DNA of 40,854 bases from positions 1 to 40,854 of the forward strand of contig PBSM01000199.1 of the NCBI GenBank assembly GCA_002726245.1, given 5' to 3'. This document shows positions 17,401-24,727 of this stretch, one piece after another. This DNA comes from Planctomycetaceae bacterium. GTDB taxonomy: Bacteria > Planctomycetota > Planctomycetia > Pirellulales > Pirellulaceae. The notes under the pieces are model-generated. The model did not search any database, was not told the DNA's origin, and saw only the letters and a program-made list of their open reading frames with translations. Made by a program: the position numbers and the translations under genes. Positions within the stretch are counted from its first letter, which is position 1. Every line of letters begins with the position of its first letter.

Positions 17401-18107
17401 CGCAGCAAAGGACTCTCGCGACGGAGTTGAAGCTCGCCGAAGAAGAAGTTAACGCAGCTCTGAAGAGCCAAACGCTGTTGGAGAACCGGCGCCAGGAAAT
17501 GGACGCGGGCAGCCACGCGGCCGAGTTAGCTCAAGATCTCGAAAGCACTCGCGGACAGTTGGCGACGGCCGTTGATCGATGGGCACCGTTGGTGTTGGCC
17601 CAAGCCTTGATGAAGCGAGCCATCGACAAGTTCGAGCGCGAGCATCAACCGGCCGTGATGGCTGACGTCGGGCGTCTGTTGCTGCAGATGACACTTGGGC
17701 GTTACATCGCCATCGAACGAAAGCTCGACGAACAAGGCACGCTACTGGTCGTTGACGAGTCGGGCAACCGCAAGGCACCAAGTCAACTCAGCACGGGCAC
17801 GCGTGAACAGCTCTATCTCGCAATTCGCTTGGCTTACATCCAACACTACTTCCAAGACGCGGAATCCTTACCGATCGTGATGGACGACGTCCTCGTCAAC
17901 TTCGATTCCGAACGAGCGAAACAAACCTTGAAGGTCTTGGCCGAAGTTGCATCCGGTGTGCAGATCATCTTCCTGACATGTCACGAACATATGGTGCAGG
18001 CAACTCGTGCGGCTATGCCGGATTGCGAGCCTCTGATTCTGCCCGGCGGCGGGCTGTCTGACGCCGTGATCGCCACGCGGCTTGCACAGACCGTAGCGGC
18101 AAAGTGA
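14460..18107 (+). CDS. YhaN-like SMC-type ATPase with an in-frame palindromic insertion
   Basis: A 1,215-residue Rad50/SbcC-like AAA protein. Residues 1-20 (MKLRHLEVENYGLFSGQSFE) and the Walker A at 30-38 (GPNEAGKST) begin the head; long coiled coils follow, and the C-terminal head holds the signature LSTGTREQLYLAIRLAY and Walker B PIVMDDVLVNFDS. No CxxC zinc hook is seen in the middle, as in YhaN rather than SbcC. The start at 14460 overlaps the YhaO stop. Within the coiled-coil region, codons 475-502 (15882-15964) are formed by a 31-base palindromic repeat that keeps the frame and lies where a linker between helices is plausible. The ATPase should power DNA-end processing with the preceding nuclease. 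Confidence 0.92.
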   Translation: MKLRHLEVENYGLFSGQSFEFESDFTLVFGPNEAGKSTLLQLIREQLLGFRVQNPYAFDSHAGEMAATAELELQAGDRLRFRRRKGKKDVVVGELSSSGKKIDATGLVSLLGGMTPERYEHLFGFSLAELTAGQESLNEANIGEALYGGAVGGLANCQNIRSELRDEAESIFAPRGRTKIIDGILRQVKEQAKELRSQTVKPRDYEQLARECEAANAEVERLRKRVDELRLEEARAARVASALDPWRRSQQAANELVKLSVPPDFQLDGAAQLLRLKTRRAELADDLQRIETDLQADAHDLQELKLAPELLAREAEIRQLQQQIKQIESCRSDSQSLELASTAIKLSVAAKLRELHPKWDQSQLEQFESTIVQRETIERLEREREKLDRDRIALASDRRAIEANIASLQQQLAESDTTELSDDLIGLIDQSPTYQRNRERLSELREQAAELDEHIDAAIAKLNAPFASSLGGRDASFNRNPEACVSMGAEESHASGLRLNEATLPVPLEATVVEFRERWQRAEEEEREAQGQMGRTERELGEKRTQLDKLESRSSVPDREQLLAQRKRRDAGWQIISKQFVDGDIADSETLQTWLGDSLPDDSKCLPAALATSYEQSVDSTDQLADERQEQYEQAAKRDQFIDEIDRLQRRLVSESQLLDHRQRQLAEERANWKSLWAACPFEPLSPDAMLDWLRDYDALTDANTRRRILQHKIAQAEAAVSEFESQLGKAFPDNESNTSILLSKAKQLVDASREAAVRRQTYEEQLPQKQQALRAADDALAKLDVQDVAWQANWQALLDEFAFPHQWDVHIAATILAGLAEARSEADKANALDQRIKDMRREVATFESQARRLCEQIATDVSDFLAEHAIGELFDRLEFAKQAERDYERLTQSTAKLEKRLASVRDKLEETEREIARLMALAGADSERDFQQIAETAQRVSELSRVRDQDAREVKAIRANEDVDSFAQSLQEADPDAIATQQRTLATELKLAEEEVNAALKSQTLLENRRQEMDAGSHAAELAQDLESTRGQLATAVDRWAPLVLAQALMKRAIDKFEREHQPAVMADVGRLLLQMTLGRYIAIERKLDEQGTLLVVDESGNRKAPSQLSTGTREQLYLAIRLAYIQHYFQDAESLPIVMDDVLVNFDSERAKQTLKVLAEVASGVQIIFLTCHEHMVQATRAAMPDCEPLILPGGGLSDAVIATRLAQTVAAK
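15882..15964. repeat. Palindromic REP-like repeat inside the yhaN-like coding sequence
   Basis: The arms at 15882-15912 and 15934-15964 are reverse complements with 30 of 31 bases matching, around a 21-base loop. The arm begins gcttcgtttaaccgcaa and ends cggaggcgtgcg. The total of 83 bases plus flank leaves the host frame open. Fourteen bases of the same arm recur at 27459-27472, so the sequence belongs to a dispersed family. Confidence 0.85.
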
Positions 18108-18133
18108 CGATGTGGTGTGCGAGTTGGTATAAT
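18104..18133 (+). promoter_or_regulatory. Candidate sigma70 promoter for the small two-gene module
   Basis: A perfect -10 TATAAT at 18128-18133 follows gtgacg (18104-18109, four of six matches to the -35) with an 18-base spacer, starting within the last codons of the YhaN-like gene. It would drive the pair at 18157-18658. Confidence 0.5.
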
Positions 18134-18156
18134 AGTTGAATTCGTTGAATGCACTG

Positions 18157-18387
18157 ATGGCACATGCCAACAAACACATTCGTGAGGCGTTGAAATATGC
18201 CGAGTCGCATGGCTGGCATGTCGTTGAAGGCGCGGGCCACGCGTGGGGAAAGACATACTGCCAACACGGCCACAGCGATTGCTGGATGATGATTTGGAGT
18301 ACACCGCGAAACCCGGAGAATAATGCGAGGCGGATTCGCAAGTTAGTCGATGCTTGCCCCGGCCCGGGAGCCTCAGAAGTGAGTTGA
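18157..18387 (+). CDS. Small conserved protein, first gene of a toxin-antitoxin-like pair
   Basis: A 76-residue protein beginning MAHANKHIREALKYAESHGW, followed by HVVEGAGHAWGKTYC, HGHSDCWMMIWSTPRNPEN and ARRIRKLVDACPG. The first part (a helix with R-E-A-L-x-Y-A-x-x-x-G-W and a following strand) recalls HicA-like double-stranded-RNA-binding folds. Proteins of this pattern are often found directly before the protein type encoded next. The ATG at 18157 is preferred to an upstream TTG at 18136. Only four bases separate it from the next gene. A toxin role is inference from size and pairing. Confidence 0.7.
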   Translation: MAHANKHIREALKYAESHGWHVVEGAGHAWGKTYCQHGHSDCWMMIWSTPRNPENNARRIRKLVDACPGPGASEVS

Positions 18388-18391
18388 TACC

Positions 18392-18658
18392 ATGAAGCAG
18401 GAATTCCATCTGATCCTAGGGATCGACGAAATAACGGAGACGGTTGCGAACGCCCTTTTTGAAGCCGGCTTTGATGATGCGCATTTGACGAAGTCCGACG
18501 GACGCCCGTGCATCGTGGTCGATGATCGCGACACGACAGACCTCGCTGCAACCGTCCGATCCGCGGTCGCTGACGCACAGCGGGCAGGCGTATCTGTTGC
18601 TTGTGTCAAACTTCCGGATGTCGAAGAGATCAACGAGGAGCTGGCATCTTCATTTTAG
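18392..18658 (+). CDS. Small conserved protein, second gene of a toxin-antitoxin-like pair
   Basis: An 88-residue protein: FHLILGIDEITETVANALFE, AGFDDAHLTKSDGRPCIVVD, TVRSAVADAQRAGVSVACVK, then an acidic tail (LPDVEEINEEL). The alternating strand and helix pattern and the acidic end suit a small regulatory or antitoxin-like protein. It starts four bases after its partner, so the two are certainly one transcript. I know this type only as a hypothetical protein that accompanies the preceding one. Which of the two is toxic, if either, cannot be told from sequence. Confidence 0.7.
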   Translation: MKQEFHLILGIDEITETVANALFEAGFDDAHLTKSDGRPCIVVDDRDTTDLAATVRSAVADAQRAGVSVACVKLPDVEEINEELASSF

Positions 18659-18711
18659 GAATCTGGATCGGCTTGTCCCAAACATGAGCGGGGTGCGCGC
18701 TTGTCGGCCGG

Positions 18712-19193
18712 TCATTCATTGTCCGGCAAGTTATCGAGGTCGATCTGATCCTTCGGACGGCCAGCGGCCTCCTTCATTTTTCTCAACCGCTCAAGCGAGA
18801 CGAATCGGCGCTGGTTGCTTGCTTCGGACGACGCGAACAACTCGTCAACTGCCTCGCTTGGGTAGCCTGGTACGTAGTCGAAGATGTCAAGGAAGCCATA
18901 ATCCGTGACGAGCATCATCAACCGTGTTCCTCGGATGTAGCTTGCCGAAACCGGATGGGTACGCTCGATACCTGTCGCTGGGTCAATCTCATCACCGACC
19001 CAGCAACTGTTCAGCTCGGTCAGGGCGGCCAACAGCGCGGCCTCCCCGTCCTCTGTCCGCTGAACACGATATCGGTGTCCTCGGTCGCTCTCACGTAGCC
19101 GTGGTAAGTGCCCGCGTGACCTCCGATGATGACGAACGGGACATTATGTCTGGCAAGAACATCGATCAGGCGAAACGGGTCGCCACTGTCCAT
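18712..19193 (-). pseudogene. Frameshifted nucleotidyltransferase (MNT / AbiEii-like)
   Basis: From the ATG at 19193 the frame reads RLIDVLARHNVPFVIIGGHA then YHGYVRATEDTDIVF, the GG-x-A and D-x-D pattern of minimal nucleotidyltransferases. The frame then shifts: the continuation (QRTEDGEAALLAALTELNSC onward, DEIDPATGIERTHPVS, LMMLVTDYGFLDIFDYVPGY, SLERLRKMKEAAGRPKD) is in the neighbouring frame and ends at 18712. Restoring one base near 19060-19063 joins the two halves into one family-like protein of about 160 residues. The start overlaps the end of the preceding 85-residue gene by about 50 bases. Such enzymes act as toxins or antitoxins by transferring nucleotides. The loss may be real decay or a sequencing error. 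Confidence 0.8.
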
Positions 19194-19401
19194 CGATCAC
19201 CTCCGCGCGACGGGATTGAAGATTTCGGCGGAGAAAGTGCTGAAAGCCCTTCGGGGACGCCTGAAGCAACTCGTATGATGTGCGTTGCAGTTGGATGAAG
19301 CGAGCAAGCCGTTCCTCGGCTGACTCATTCTCTCTCAAATGACGTCCAAAGCGATCGCGAGTTTCTATCGCCGCCGTAATGTCGTCGTGGTCAGTTGGCA
19401 T
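19144..19401 (-). CDS. Small helical protein upstream of the nucleotidyltransferase
   Basis: An 85-residue charged helical protein: MPTDHDDITAAIETRDRFGR, EERLARFIQLQRTSYELLQA, KGFQHFLRRNLQSRRAEVID. A Shine-Dalgarno GGAAGGAG lies about seven bases before the ATG at 19401, fixing the start there rather than at 19425. The 3' end overlaps the nucleotidyltransferase start, indicating tight coupling. The pairing with a minimal nucleotidyltransferase suggests a toxin-antitoxin partner, but I do not recognise a HEPN R-x4-6-H motif in it. Confidence 0.7.
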   Translation of the reverse strand: MPTDHDDITAAIETRDRFGRHLRENESAEERLARFIQLQRTSYELLQASPKGFQHFLRRNLQSRRAEVIDGQWRPVSPDRCSCQT

Positions 19402-19460
19402 CGGCAAGCTCCTTCCTACCATCATACGCCATCAGAAGGACTGTCGTCCATGAACACACA

Positions 19461-21404
19461 TCACTCTACTCCCAAATGCTGCTTCAAGAACATCACCTGC
19501 ACGCCTCGTAAGTAATCGGCGTTGTCTTTCTTGCCGAAGCCGTGGCCTTCGTTGTCGCCGTAGATGGTCCAGACGGGGCGGCCTTGGGCGCGGACCTTTT
19601 CGGCGATTTGTTTGGCTTCGGAAAAGGGAACGCGAGGGTCGTTGACTCCGTGCGCAACTAGAAGCGCCGAGCGGATTTCGTCGGCTCGGGACGTTGGGTT
19701 GATGCGGTCGAAGATGGCTCGCATTTTGGGATCGCGCTCGTCGCCATATTCGGCTCGACGAAGGTCTTGCCGGTAAGGAGCGGTGTTTTCTAAGAAGGTT
19801 GTGAAGCTGGCAATCCCAACGATGTCGATGCCGGCTTTGATGCGGTCTACGAAGTGAGTCAGTGAAGCGAGCACCATGTATCCGCCGTAGGAGCCACCAA
19901 CGACCGCGACGCGAGATTCGTCGAGTTCCGGCTGATCCTCGATCCAATCGAGCAGCGCCCCGATATCCTTCACGCTGTCCTCACGCTTCTCGGCATTGTC
20001 GAGTTTGAGATAAGTCTTTCCATACCCGGCTGAGCCTCGGACGTTCGGCGCGATGACAGCGATGCCGAGATCGTTCAGGTAGTACTGCGTTGAACTGCGG
20101 AAGTAAGGACGGTATTGGCTTTCCGGTCCGCCGTGGATACTGACAACAACGGGCACCGGTTTGTCGCCGGATGCACCGCGCGGTTTGTAGTAATAGGCGG
20201 GGATCAGGCGATCGTCGAACGTTTTGAACTGGACTCGCTTCGGTGGGATGAACGAATCGGGATTCAACCCGCCAACTTCGCTGAACGTCCAGCGAGTCAG
20301 CTCGTTGTTGGAGAGTTTAAGCGAATAGGCATCGGAAGGTGCGTCGGGGCGGGACAAAGTGAAGCCCAATTGCTTGCCGTCGGGTGAGAATTCTATGCTC
20401 GAGATGATTCCCAGCGGCAACTGCAAGTCGCGTCGCTCGTCGCCGTCGAGCAAGTACAGCCGGCTTGCTCCGTTCTCATTAACCGCGAAGGCGACGAGAC
20501 CACTTTCGGTATCGACTTCAACGGCACTGACGTTCCAATCGATGTCGTCGGTCAGCCACTGGTATTCTTTTGTGGCGATGTCGTAACGAGCCAAGCGATT
20601 AAACTCAGCGCCGGCGTCGGTCGTGATGTAGATAGACTTACCGTCAGGCGAGAAAGCCAAGTCGCCGATCGAAGCCTTCTCCGGACCCGGCAACTCTAAA
20701 CCCGTGCGCGTCTTCGTAGCGACATCGAACAGGGCGAAATACGATTCGTTGATCGAAACGTAACGGCCCAGCAACAGAGTCTTGCCATCTTGGGACCAAT
20801 CGTCGGCGTACCAATACTCGCGGTCGGTCGCGAAGATCAGTTCCATCGAGTCGGATTTGCGCGGATCCGCGATGTACAGGTCCGTGTCGCGACCGTTCCG
20901 CTTGTTACTGGTGATGACGAGTTGCGATCCGTCATGGCGAACTGCATTGATGTTGTTGCGAGACTCGCCGTCGGTGAGCAGCGTGTTAGTGAAAGACTTG
21001 CGATCAAACAAGTAAACTTGGTAGTTCTCATTCCCGCCGGCACTCATCGATAGCAGCATCGAGCCGTCTTTGGCATCGGGAATGAAGCTGCCGCGCACAG
21101 GCTCTTCGAAGAAAGTGACTTGCTGACGCCGCCCACCGGGCTCGTAGACACGATGCAACTGTGACGAGTTGCCAAAGCGGGTCGATATCAGGATCCCACT
21201 GCCATCGGGAGCCCAACCTCGAAAGCCGGCTCCGCGCACGTTGCTGTATTGATTCAATCGCTCGAAGATGTCCGCTGGAACAATTGGTACTTCTTCCGTG
21301 AGGATCGCGGCCGGTCGCCGTGGATCGGTTTCGTCTTCGGCGCGGAGAACTGACCAGTTAGAAACAGAGACAACGACGCAAAGAGTTAGGCAAAATCGTC
21401 GCAT
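19461..21404 (-). CDS. Secreted S9 family prolyl oligopeptidase / acylaminoacyl peptidase
   Basis: A 647-residue exported serine peptidase. A signal peptide (MRRFCLTLCVVVSVSNWSVL, cleavage near LRA) is followed by a seven-bladed propeller (about residues 60-390, repeated SPDGK units) and an alpha/beta hydrolase domain. The catalytic triad is Ser505 in GGSYGGY, Asp589 in GVNDPRVP and His621 in EGHGF. HGGPESQYRP forms the oxyanion region. Such enzymes cleave short peptides in the periplasm. An AGGA Shine-Dalgarno precedes the start. It stands alone on the minus strand, with the small toxin-like module downstream and carbonic anhydrase divergent upstream. Confidence 0.95.
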   Translation of the reverse strand: MRRFCLTLCVVVSVSNWSVLRAEDETDPRRPAAILTEEVPIVPADIFERLNQYSNVRGAGFRGWAPDGSGILISTRFGNSSQLHRVYEPGGRRQQVTFFEEPVRGSFIPDAKDGSMLLSMSAGGNENYQVYLFDRKSFTNTLLTDGESRNNINAVRHDGSQLVITSNKRNGRDTDLYIADPRKSDSMELIFATDREYWYADDWSQDGKTLLLGRYVSINESYFALFDVATKTRTGLELPGPEKASIGDLAFSPDGKSIYITTDAGAEFNRLARYDIATKEYQWLTDDIDWNVSAVEVDTESGLVAFAVNENGASRLYLLDGDERRDLQLPLGIISSIEFSPDGKQLGFTLSRPDAPSDAYSLKLSNNELTRWTFSEVGGLNPDSFIPPKRVQFKTFDDRLIPAYYYKPRGASGDKPVPVVVSIHGGPESQYRPYFRSSTQYYLNDLGIAVIAPNVRGSAGYGKTYLKLDNAEKREDSVKDIGALLDWIEDQPELDESRVAVVGGSYGGYMVLASLTHFVDRIKAGIDIVGIASFTTFLENTAPYRQDLRRAEYGDERDPKMRAIFDRINPTSRADEIRSALLVAHGVNDPRVPFSEAKQIAEKVRAQGRPVWTIYGDNEGHGFGKKDNADYLRGVQVMFLKQHLGVE

Positions 21405-21526
21405 CAGGGCATCCTTTCTGGAAGGGCAAGACCACGAATTGTGCGGAGAGAACAGATCAGATGCGGGTCAGGATTCTCTCCGTCCTCGCTTTCCGCGGCT
21501 ACGCGATCGTCGTGTAGGAGGATATC

Positions 21527-22105
21527 ATGGAAGTAGCTTATCGTGTCGCGCACCGCGACGACAGTCTCCTCGTTGAAACTCAAACGGTCCATCTCGACCG
21601 CATGATTGAAAACAAGCGAATCCGCGAAGACCTGCTAGATCCGACCGCCTACATCGCACCCGGGGCGATTGTTCTTGGCGACGTTGCGCTTGGTGCTGAG
21701 TCGAGCGTTTGGTTCAATGCGGTTGTTCGCGGAGATACCGAGGCGATTCGGATTGGCAGCCAGACCAACGTCCAAGACTTGTGCGTTTTGCATGCGGACG
21801 CGGGATTGCCGTGTGTGCTTGGCGATCGAGTTACTGTTGGACACGCCGCGATCGTCCATGGCGCGACGGTCGAAGATGACTGCATGATTGGCATGCGAGC
21901 CGTTGTGATGAACGGAGCTAAGATCGGTCGTGGCAGCATCGTGGCCGTTGGTGCCGTTGTTACCGAAGACACTGAGATACCGCCGGACTCTGTCGTGATG
22001 GGCCTTCCCGCCAAAGTCGTGCGATCGGCCACCGAACGAGACAGGGAACGCATTGCACAAGCCGCAACCCATTACGCCGAACAGGCGAAGCACTTCAAAG
22101 GGTAG
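21527..22105 (+). CDS. Gamma-class carbonic anhydrase family protein
   Basis: A left-handed beta-helix protein of 192 residues with hexapeptide repeats (AIVLGDVALGAESSVWFNAV, AVVRGDTEAIRIG and following turns). The three metal-binding histidines are visible in VLHADAG and VTVGHAAIVHG. The family hydrates CO2 or serves as a related metal-dependent scaffold. A strong Shine-Dalgarno (taggagga, 21515-21522) favours the start at 21527, giving a 25-residue extension before the usual family start MIENKRIREDLLDPTAYIAP (ATG at 21602). The next gene starts six bases after its stop, so they form an operon. Confidence 0.92.
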   Translation: MEVAYRVAHRDDSLLVETQTVHLDRMIENKRIREDLLDPTAYIAPGAIVLGDVALGAESSVWFNAVVRGDTEAIRIGSQTNVQDLCVLHADAGLPCVLGDRVTVGHAAIVHGATVEDDCMIGMRAVVMNGAKIGRGSIVAVGAVVTEDTEIPPDSVVMGLPAKVVRSATERDRERIAQAATHYAEQAKHFKG

Positions 22106-22111
22106 ACCAAG

Positions 22112-23941
22112 GTGAGCACCGACACTTCAGTAAACGCAACACAGGCGGCAAACCGGACGACCGATCACTCCTTGATCAAATCGATCACGCCGCGTGGCAG
22201 TGATCCGGTGGAAGTTGGTGCGTTGACTGTTTTCGTTGGTCCGAACAACGTCGGCAAGACGGCGATCCTTCGGGACATCTTGCGACTCGGAGCGAATTTC
22301 GACGTTTCAGCATTGGACCGTTCGGGCGATGACGAGCCGCAGCCGATCGTGCTCAGCGACCTGTCTTTCGTTCCGAAGCTTTCGGTCGAGCGGATGACAC
22401 TCGGCTTGACGGTGGTGGATGAGAGTCATCCAGACGGTCCGCTTGTCCACGGAGTCGCACCCAACTTGCGAATGCCGCTTCGTCGTTCGATCAGTAAGAA
22501 CCTAAAAAACATCCTTTACCGGCCGATCATGACGGCGCGGTCGGTGTGGACGTCTTCCCTGGGGCAACTCATGGCTCTGCGGATGGCTTACTTCAGTCCC
22601 GACGATCGTCAACACGTTGTCGAGCCGACGGCTTTGCGAAGTCCGGTGGAGGGCCCGGAGAATCTGCTTCAGAGTCTTTATTATGCCGAGCCGGAGATCC
22701 ACGAGGCGTTGAATGACGCGTTCGGCGAAGTCTTTGACGGCATGCACATCAAGCTGGATGCCAGCGGGCGTGTGAGTGCGATGCTAAGAATCGCCGACGA
22801 GCCCTTTCCCGCCGAGACCGGCGACGCAATCGCGAACGTGCGACAATACGAATCGATGCGAATGCTGCACAAGGAAGGGGATGCTTATCAGAGTGTGGTT
22901 GGCATGGTGATGACCATCTTGCTGGGGCAGGGCCGGGTGATCTTGTTGGACCATCCCGAAATGTTCCTGCATCCAGAACAAGCTCGACGCCTAGGCCGCT
23001 GGATCGGCACGCGAGCACCGGAATATGCCTGCCAGGTATTTGTGACGACGAGCAGTGACTCATTTCTCGACGGCTTGTCGGAAGGCCGCACAGTCCCGAC
23101 GATTCTCCGCACCTCGCGTCGCGAAGACATTACGCACCTGCACACGGTGCCGCCTGCCCCCACCAAGGCCATCGCTCGTTTCCCGGTCTTCTCGACTCAG
23201 AATTCGCTCGGAGCATTATTCTGCGACGGAGCGGTTGTCGCTCCCGGAGACCGGGACCGGGTCATCTATCAAACAGTGGCGGGACGCTTTTCCGATGCAC
23301 GGAACTTTCGATTTCTGCAAGCGAGTGGCGCGAAGAACTTGCCTTTCGTCGCAGGCGCGTTTCGGCAAGCGGGAGTTCCAGTGTGCGTGATCACGGAGTT
23401 GGACATCTTCCGCACTGAAAAGGACTTCACCGAGTTGGTCAAAGCTGTCACGGGCGATCCGCCGCCGCAACCATGGTTAGCGACTCGCGATCGATTGGAG
23501 AATCACGTCGATGGAGCGTACGACGATCAAGCCCTCAGTCGTAGCGCGCACGAAGTCGAAAGCTTTCTGTCGAAGCTCGAGAAGACGGACATCCCCGCCA
23601 AGCCTGAACTGTCGGCCGCGGTGGCAGTCAATTCTGCACGCAATTGGGAGAAGCTGCGCCATGAACGATTGGAATGGCTGCCGCGCGAAACACGAATTTG
23701 GGTGGAAGAGCTGATCGAAGACTTGAAACGAAAAGGTATCTTTGTTTCGCCACGCGGGCACCTGAAAGCTTGGCTCGATCTCGACGTCAAAGATCCGACG
23801 GTCTGGCTGAACAACGCGCTGCAATCGCTGCACGTAGGAAAGTGCCCGGCCGAGTTGCAAGCGTTCGTGGGAGATGTAGTTAGTCATCTGCGGGCATCAG
23901 CGGCGCCCGCGCGGCCCACACGCTTCGGCAACCGCACATGA
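22112..23941 (+). CDS. OLD-like AAA ATPase with a degenerate TOPRIM-like C-terminus
   Basis: A 609-residue ATPase starting at GTG six bases after the carbonic anhydrase. The Walker A is GPNNVGKT at residue 43, and Walker B is VILLDHPEMFLHPEQARRLG, followed by VFVTTSSDSFLDGL, the order seen in OLD and RecF/AAA_21-type proteins. After the ATPase, ALFCDGAVVAPGDRDRV and VCVITELDIF lie where a TOPRIM nuclease would have its E-G and D-x-D motifs; the first acidic residue is Asp rather than Glu and the second motif is altered, so nuclease activity is doubtful. OLD proteins act in phage defence or DNA repair. No GajB-like helicase or reverse transcriptase partner is adjacent. Its 3' end overlaps the convergent PSP1 gene by 45 bases. 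Confidence 0.85.
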   Translation: MSTDTSVNATQAANRTTDHSLIKSITPRGSDPVEVGALTVFVGPNNVGKTAILRDILRLGANFDVSALDRSGDDEPQPIVLSDLSFVPKLSVERMTLGLTVVDESHPDGPLVHGVAPNLRMPLRRSISKNLKNILYRPIMTARSVWTSSLGQLMALRMAYFSPDDRQHVVEPTALRSPVEGPENLLQSLYYAEPEIHEALNDAFGEVFDGMHIKLDASGRVSAMLRIADEPFPAETGDAIANVRQYESMRMLHKEGDAYQSVVGMVMTILLGQGRVILLDHPEMFLHPEQARRLGRWIGTRAPEYACQVFVTTSSDSFLDGLSEGRTVPTILRTSRREDITHLHTVPPAPTKAIARFPVFSTQNSLGALFCDGAVVAPGDRDRVIYQTVAGRFSDARNFRFLQASGAKNLPFVAGAFRQAGVPVCVITELDIFRTEKDFTELVKAVTGDPPPQPWLATRDRLENHVDGAYDDQALSRSAHEVESFLSKLEKTDIPAKPELSAAVAVNSARNWEKLRHERLEWLPRETRIWVEELIEDLKRKGIFVSPRGHLKAWLDLDVKDPTVWLNNALQSLHVGKCPAELQAFVGDVVSHLRASAAPARPTRFGNRT

Positions 23942-24454
23942 GCTGCACGCGCCGCTCGTGCAGCCGTTTTCAGCGTCCTCGGTTTCACAACCGGAGCCGC
24001 AGCCCTCAGTCAAGGTTTCGGTGAACTGTTGGAAGTTGACTTTGGCTTCGTAGGCTTCGGCCAAGTCGTTCGTTAACCTCTCCAGTTCTGCCGGCACTTC
24101 ACCGAGAAAGTAGAAGTACAACGATTGCCCGTCGAACAAATGCTCGACGTCGAGCAGGGCCGTCGCGAAGCCTCGGCTTTCGATCAATTGGCGGCAGGCC
24201 TGAAAAGCGTCATCGCCGTGCTTGTCGAGACGGGCCAGCAGCAAGTCGTCTTCGACCGTCAGCTTGCGAACCAAGTCGCCGTCGGCCTGCTCGCCATTCG
24301 ACTCGCTTGCCGAGAGGACTTCGCCCACCTCTAACCCGCGACTCGTACAACAGATTACCCGAGTCCGCCGCGCGTAGCGGAAACCATCGACCGAATCAAA
24401 GCGGCCGATGTGTCCCATCACCCCAATTCGAACTAAATGTCGGCAAGCAACCAT
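23897..24454 (-). CDS. PSP1-domain protein with a cysteine-rich tail
   Basis: A 185-residue protein: HLVRIGVMGHIGRFDSVDGF, TRVICCTSRGLEVGEVLSAS, ARLDKHGDDAFQACRQLIES, ATALLDVEHLFDGQSLYFYF, LGEVPAELERLTNDLAEAYE, the pattern of the PSP1 (YaaT) C-terminal domain. YaaT-type proteins in Bacillus act in a complex affecting RNA processing and sporulation. The last 35 residues hold six cysteines in a Gly/Ser/Asp context and end in a basic stretch, which may bind metal. The gene overlaps the 3' end of the ATPase gene by 45 bases in convergent orientation, so its tail is coded by both strands. Confidence 0.85.
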   Translation of the reverse strand: MVACRHLVRIGVMGHIGRFDSVDGFRYARRTRVICCTSRGLEVGEVLSASESNGEQADGDLVRKLTVEDDLLLARLDKHGDDAFQACRQLIESRGFATALLDVEHLFDGQSLYFYFLGEVPAELERLTNDLAEAYEAKVNFQQFTETLTEGCGSGCETEDAENGCTSGACSSCAVAEACGPRGRR

Positions 24455-24570
24455 GTGTTAGCAGAAGTCTATGTGGAAGGGCTGCGCGCGAGTGGTCGAT
24501 TGGGCATCGACGACTCAAGCCTCGCGATGTTATTATTCTGTGCTAAGCCGTTGGCGTCGCCAAGGGCCAA

Positions 24571-24699
24571 TGTAGCCCTCACGCTCCGCGTGAGGAAACG
24601 CGGAAGTGCGAGTTCGAGTTGATTTGCACGTTCGTCTTTACGCGAAACAAACTTCCAACGGCTGCCGCTGTCATCACACGGAGTGTGATGGCTACGTTG
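24571..24699. repeat. Inverted pair of REP-like hairpins upstream of bioB
   Basis: Two units face each other: cctcacgc / gcgtgagg with loop tcc at 24577-24595, preceded by tgtagc, and catcacac / gtgtgatg with loop gga at 24672-24690, followed by gctacgttg. Both carry the same outer TGTAGCC-like edge. About 76 bases separate the hairpins. The same family occurs at 29823-29941. The right unit ends 28 bases before the bioB start, in the place where an operator would be expected. Confidence 0.75.
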
Positions 24700-24727
24700 T
24701 TGCCACTCCCAAAACGATTGATAGAGT

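Noticed and set aside
13201..18107. A phage-defence nuclease/ATPase pair
   Set aside because: The motifs and ATGA coupling fit the housekeeping YhaO/YhaN (SbcCD-like) repair pair better.
22112..23941. Gabija (GajA) defence gene
   Set aside because: No GajB helicase neighbour, and the TOPRIM acids are changed; the link with carbonic anhydrase is not typical of a defence operon.
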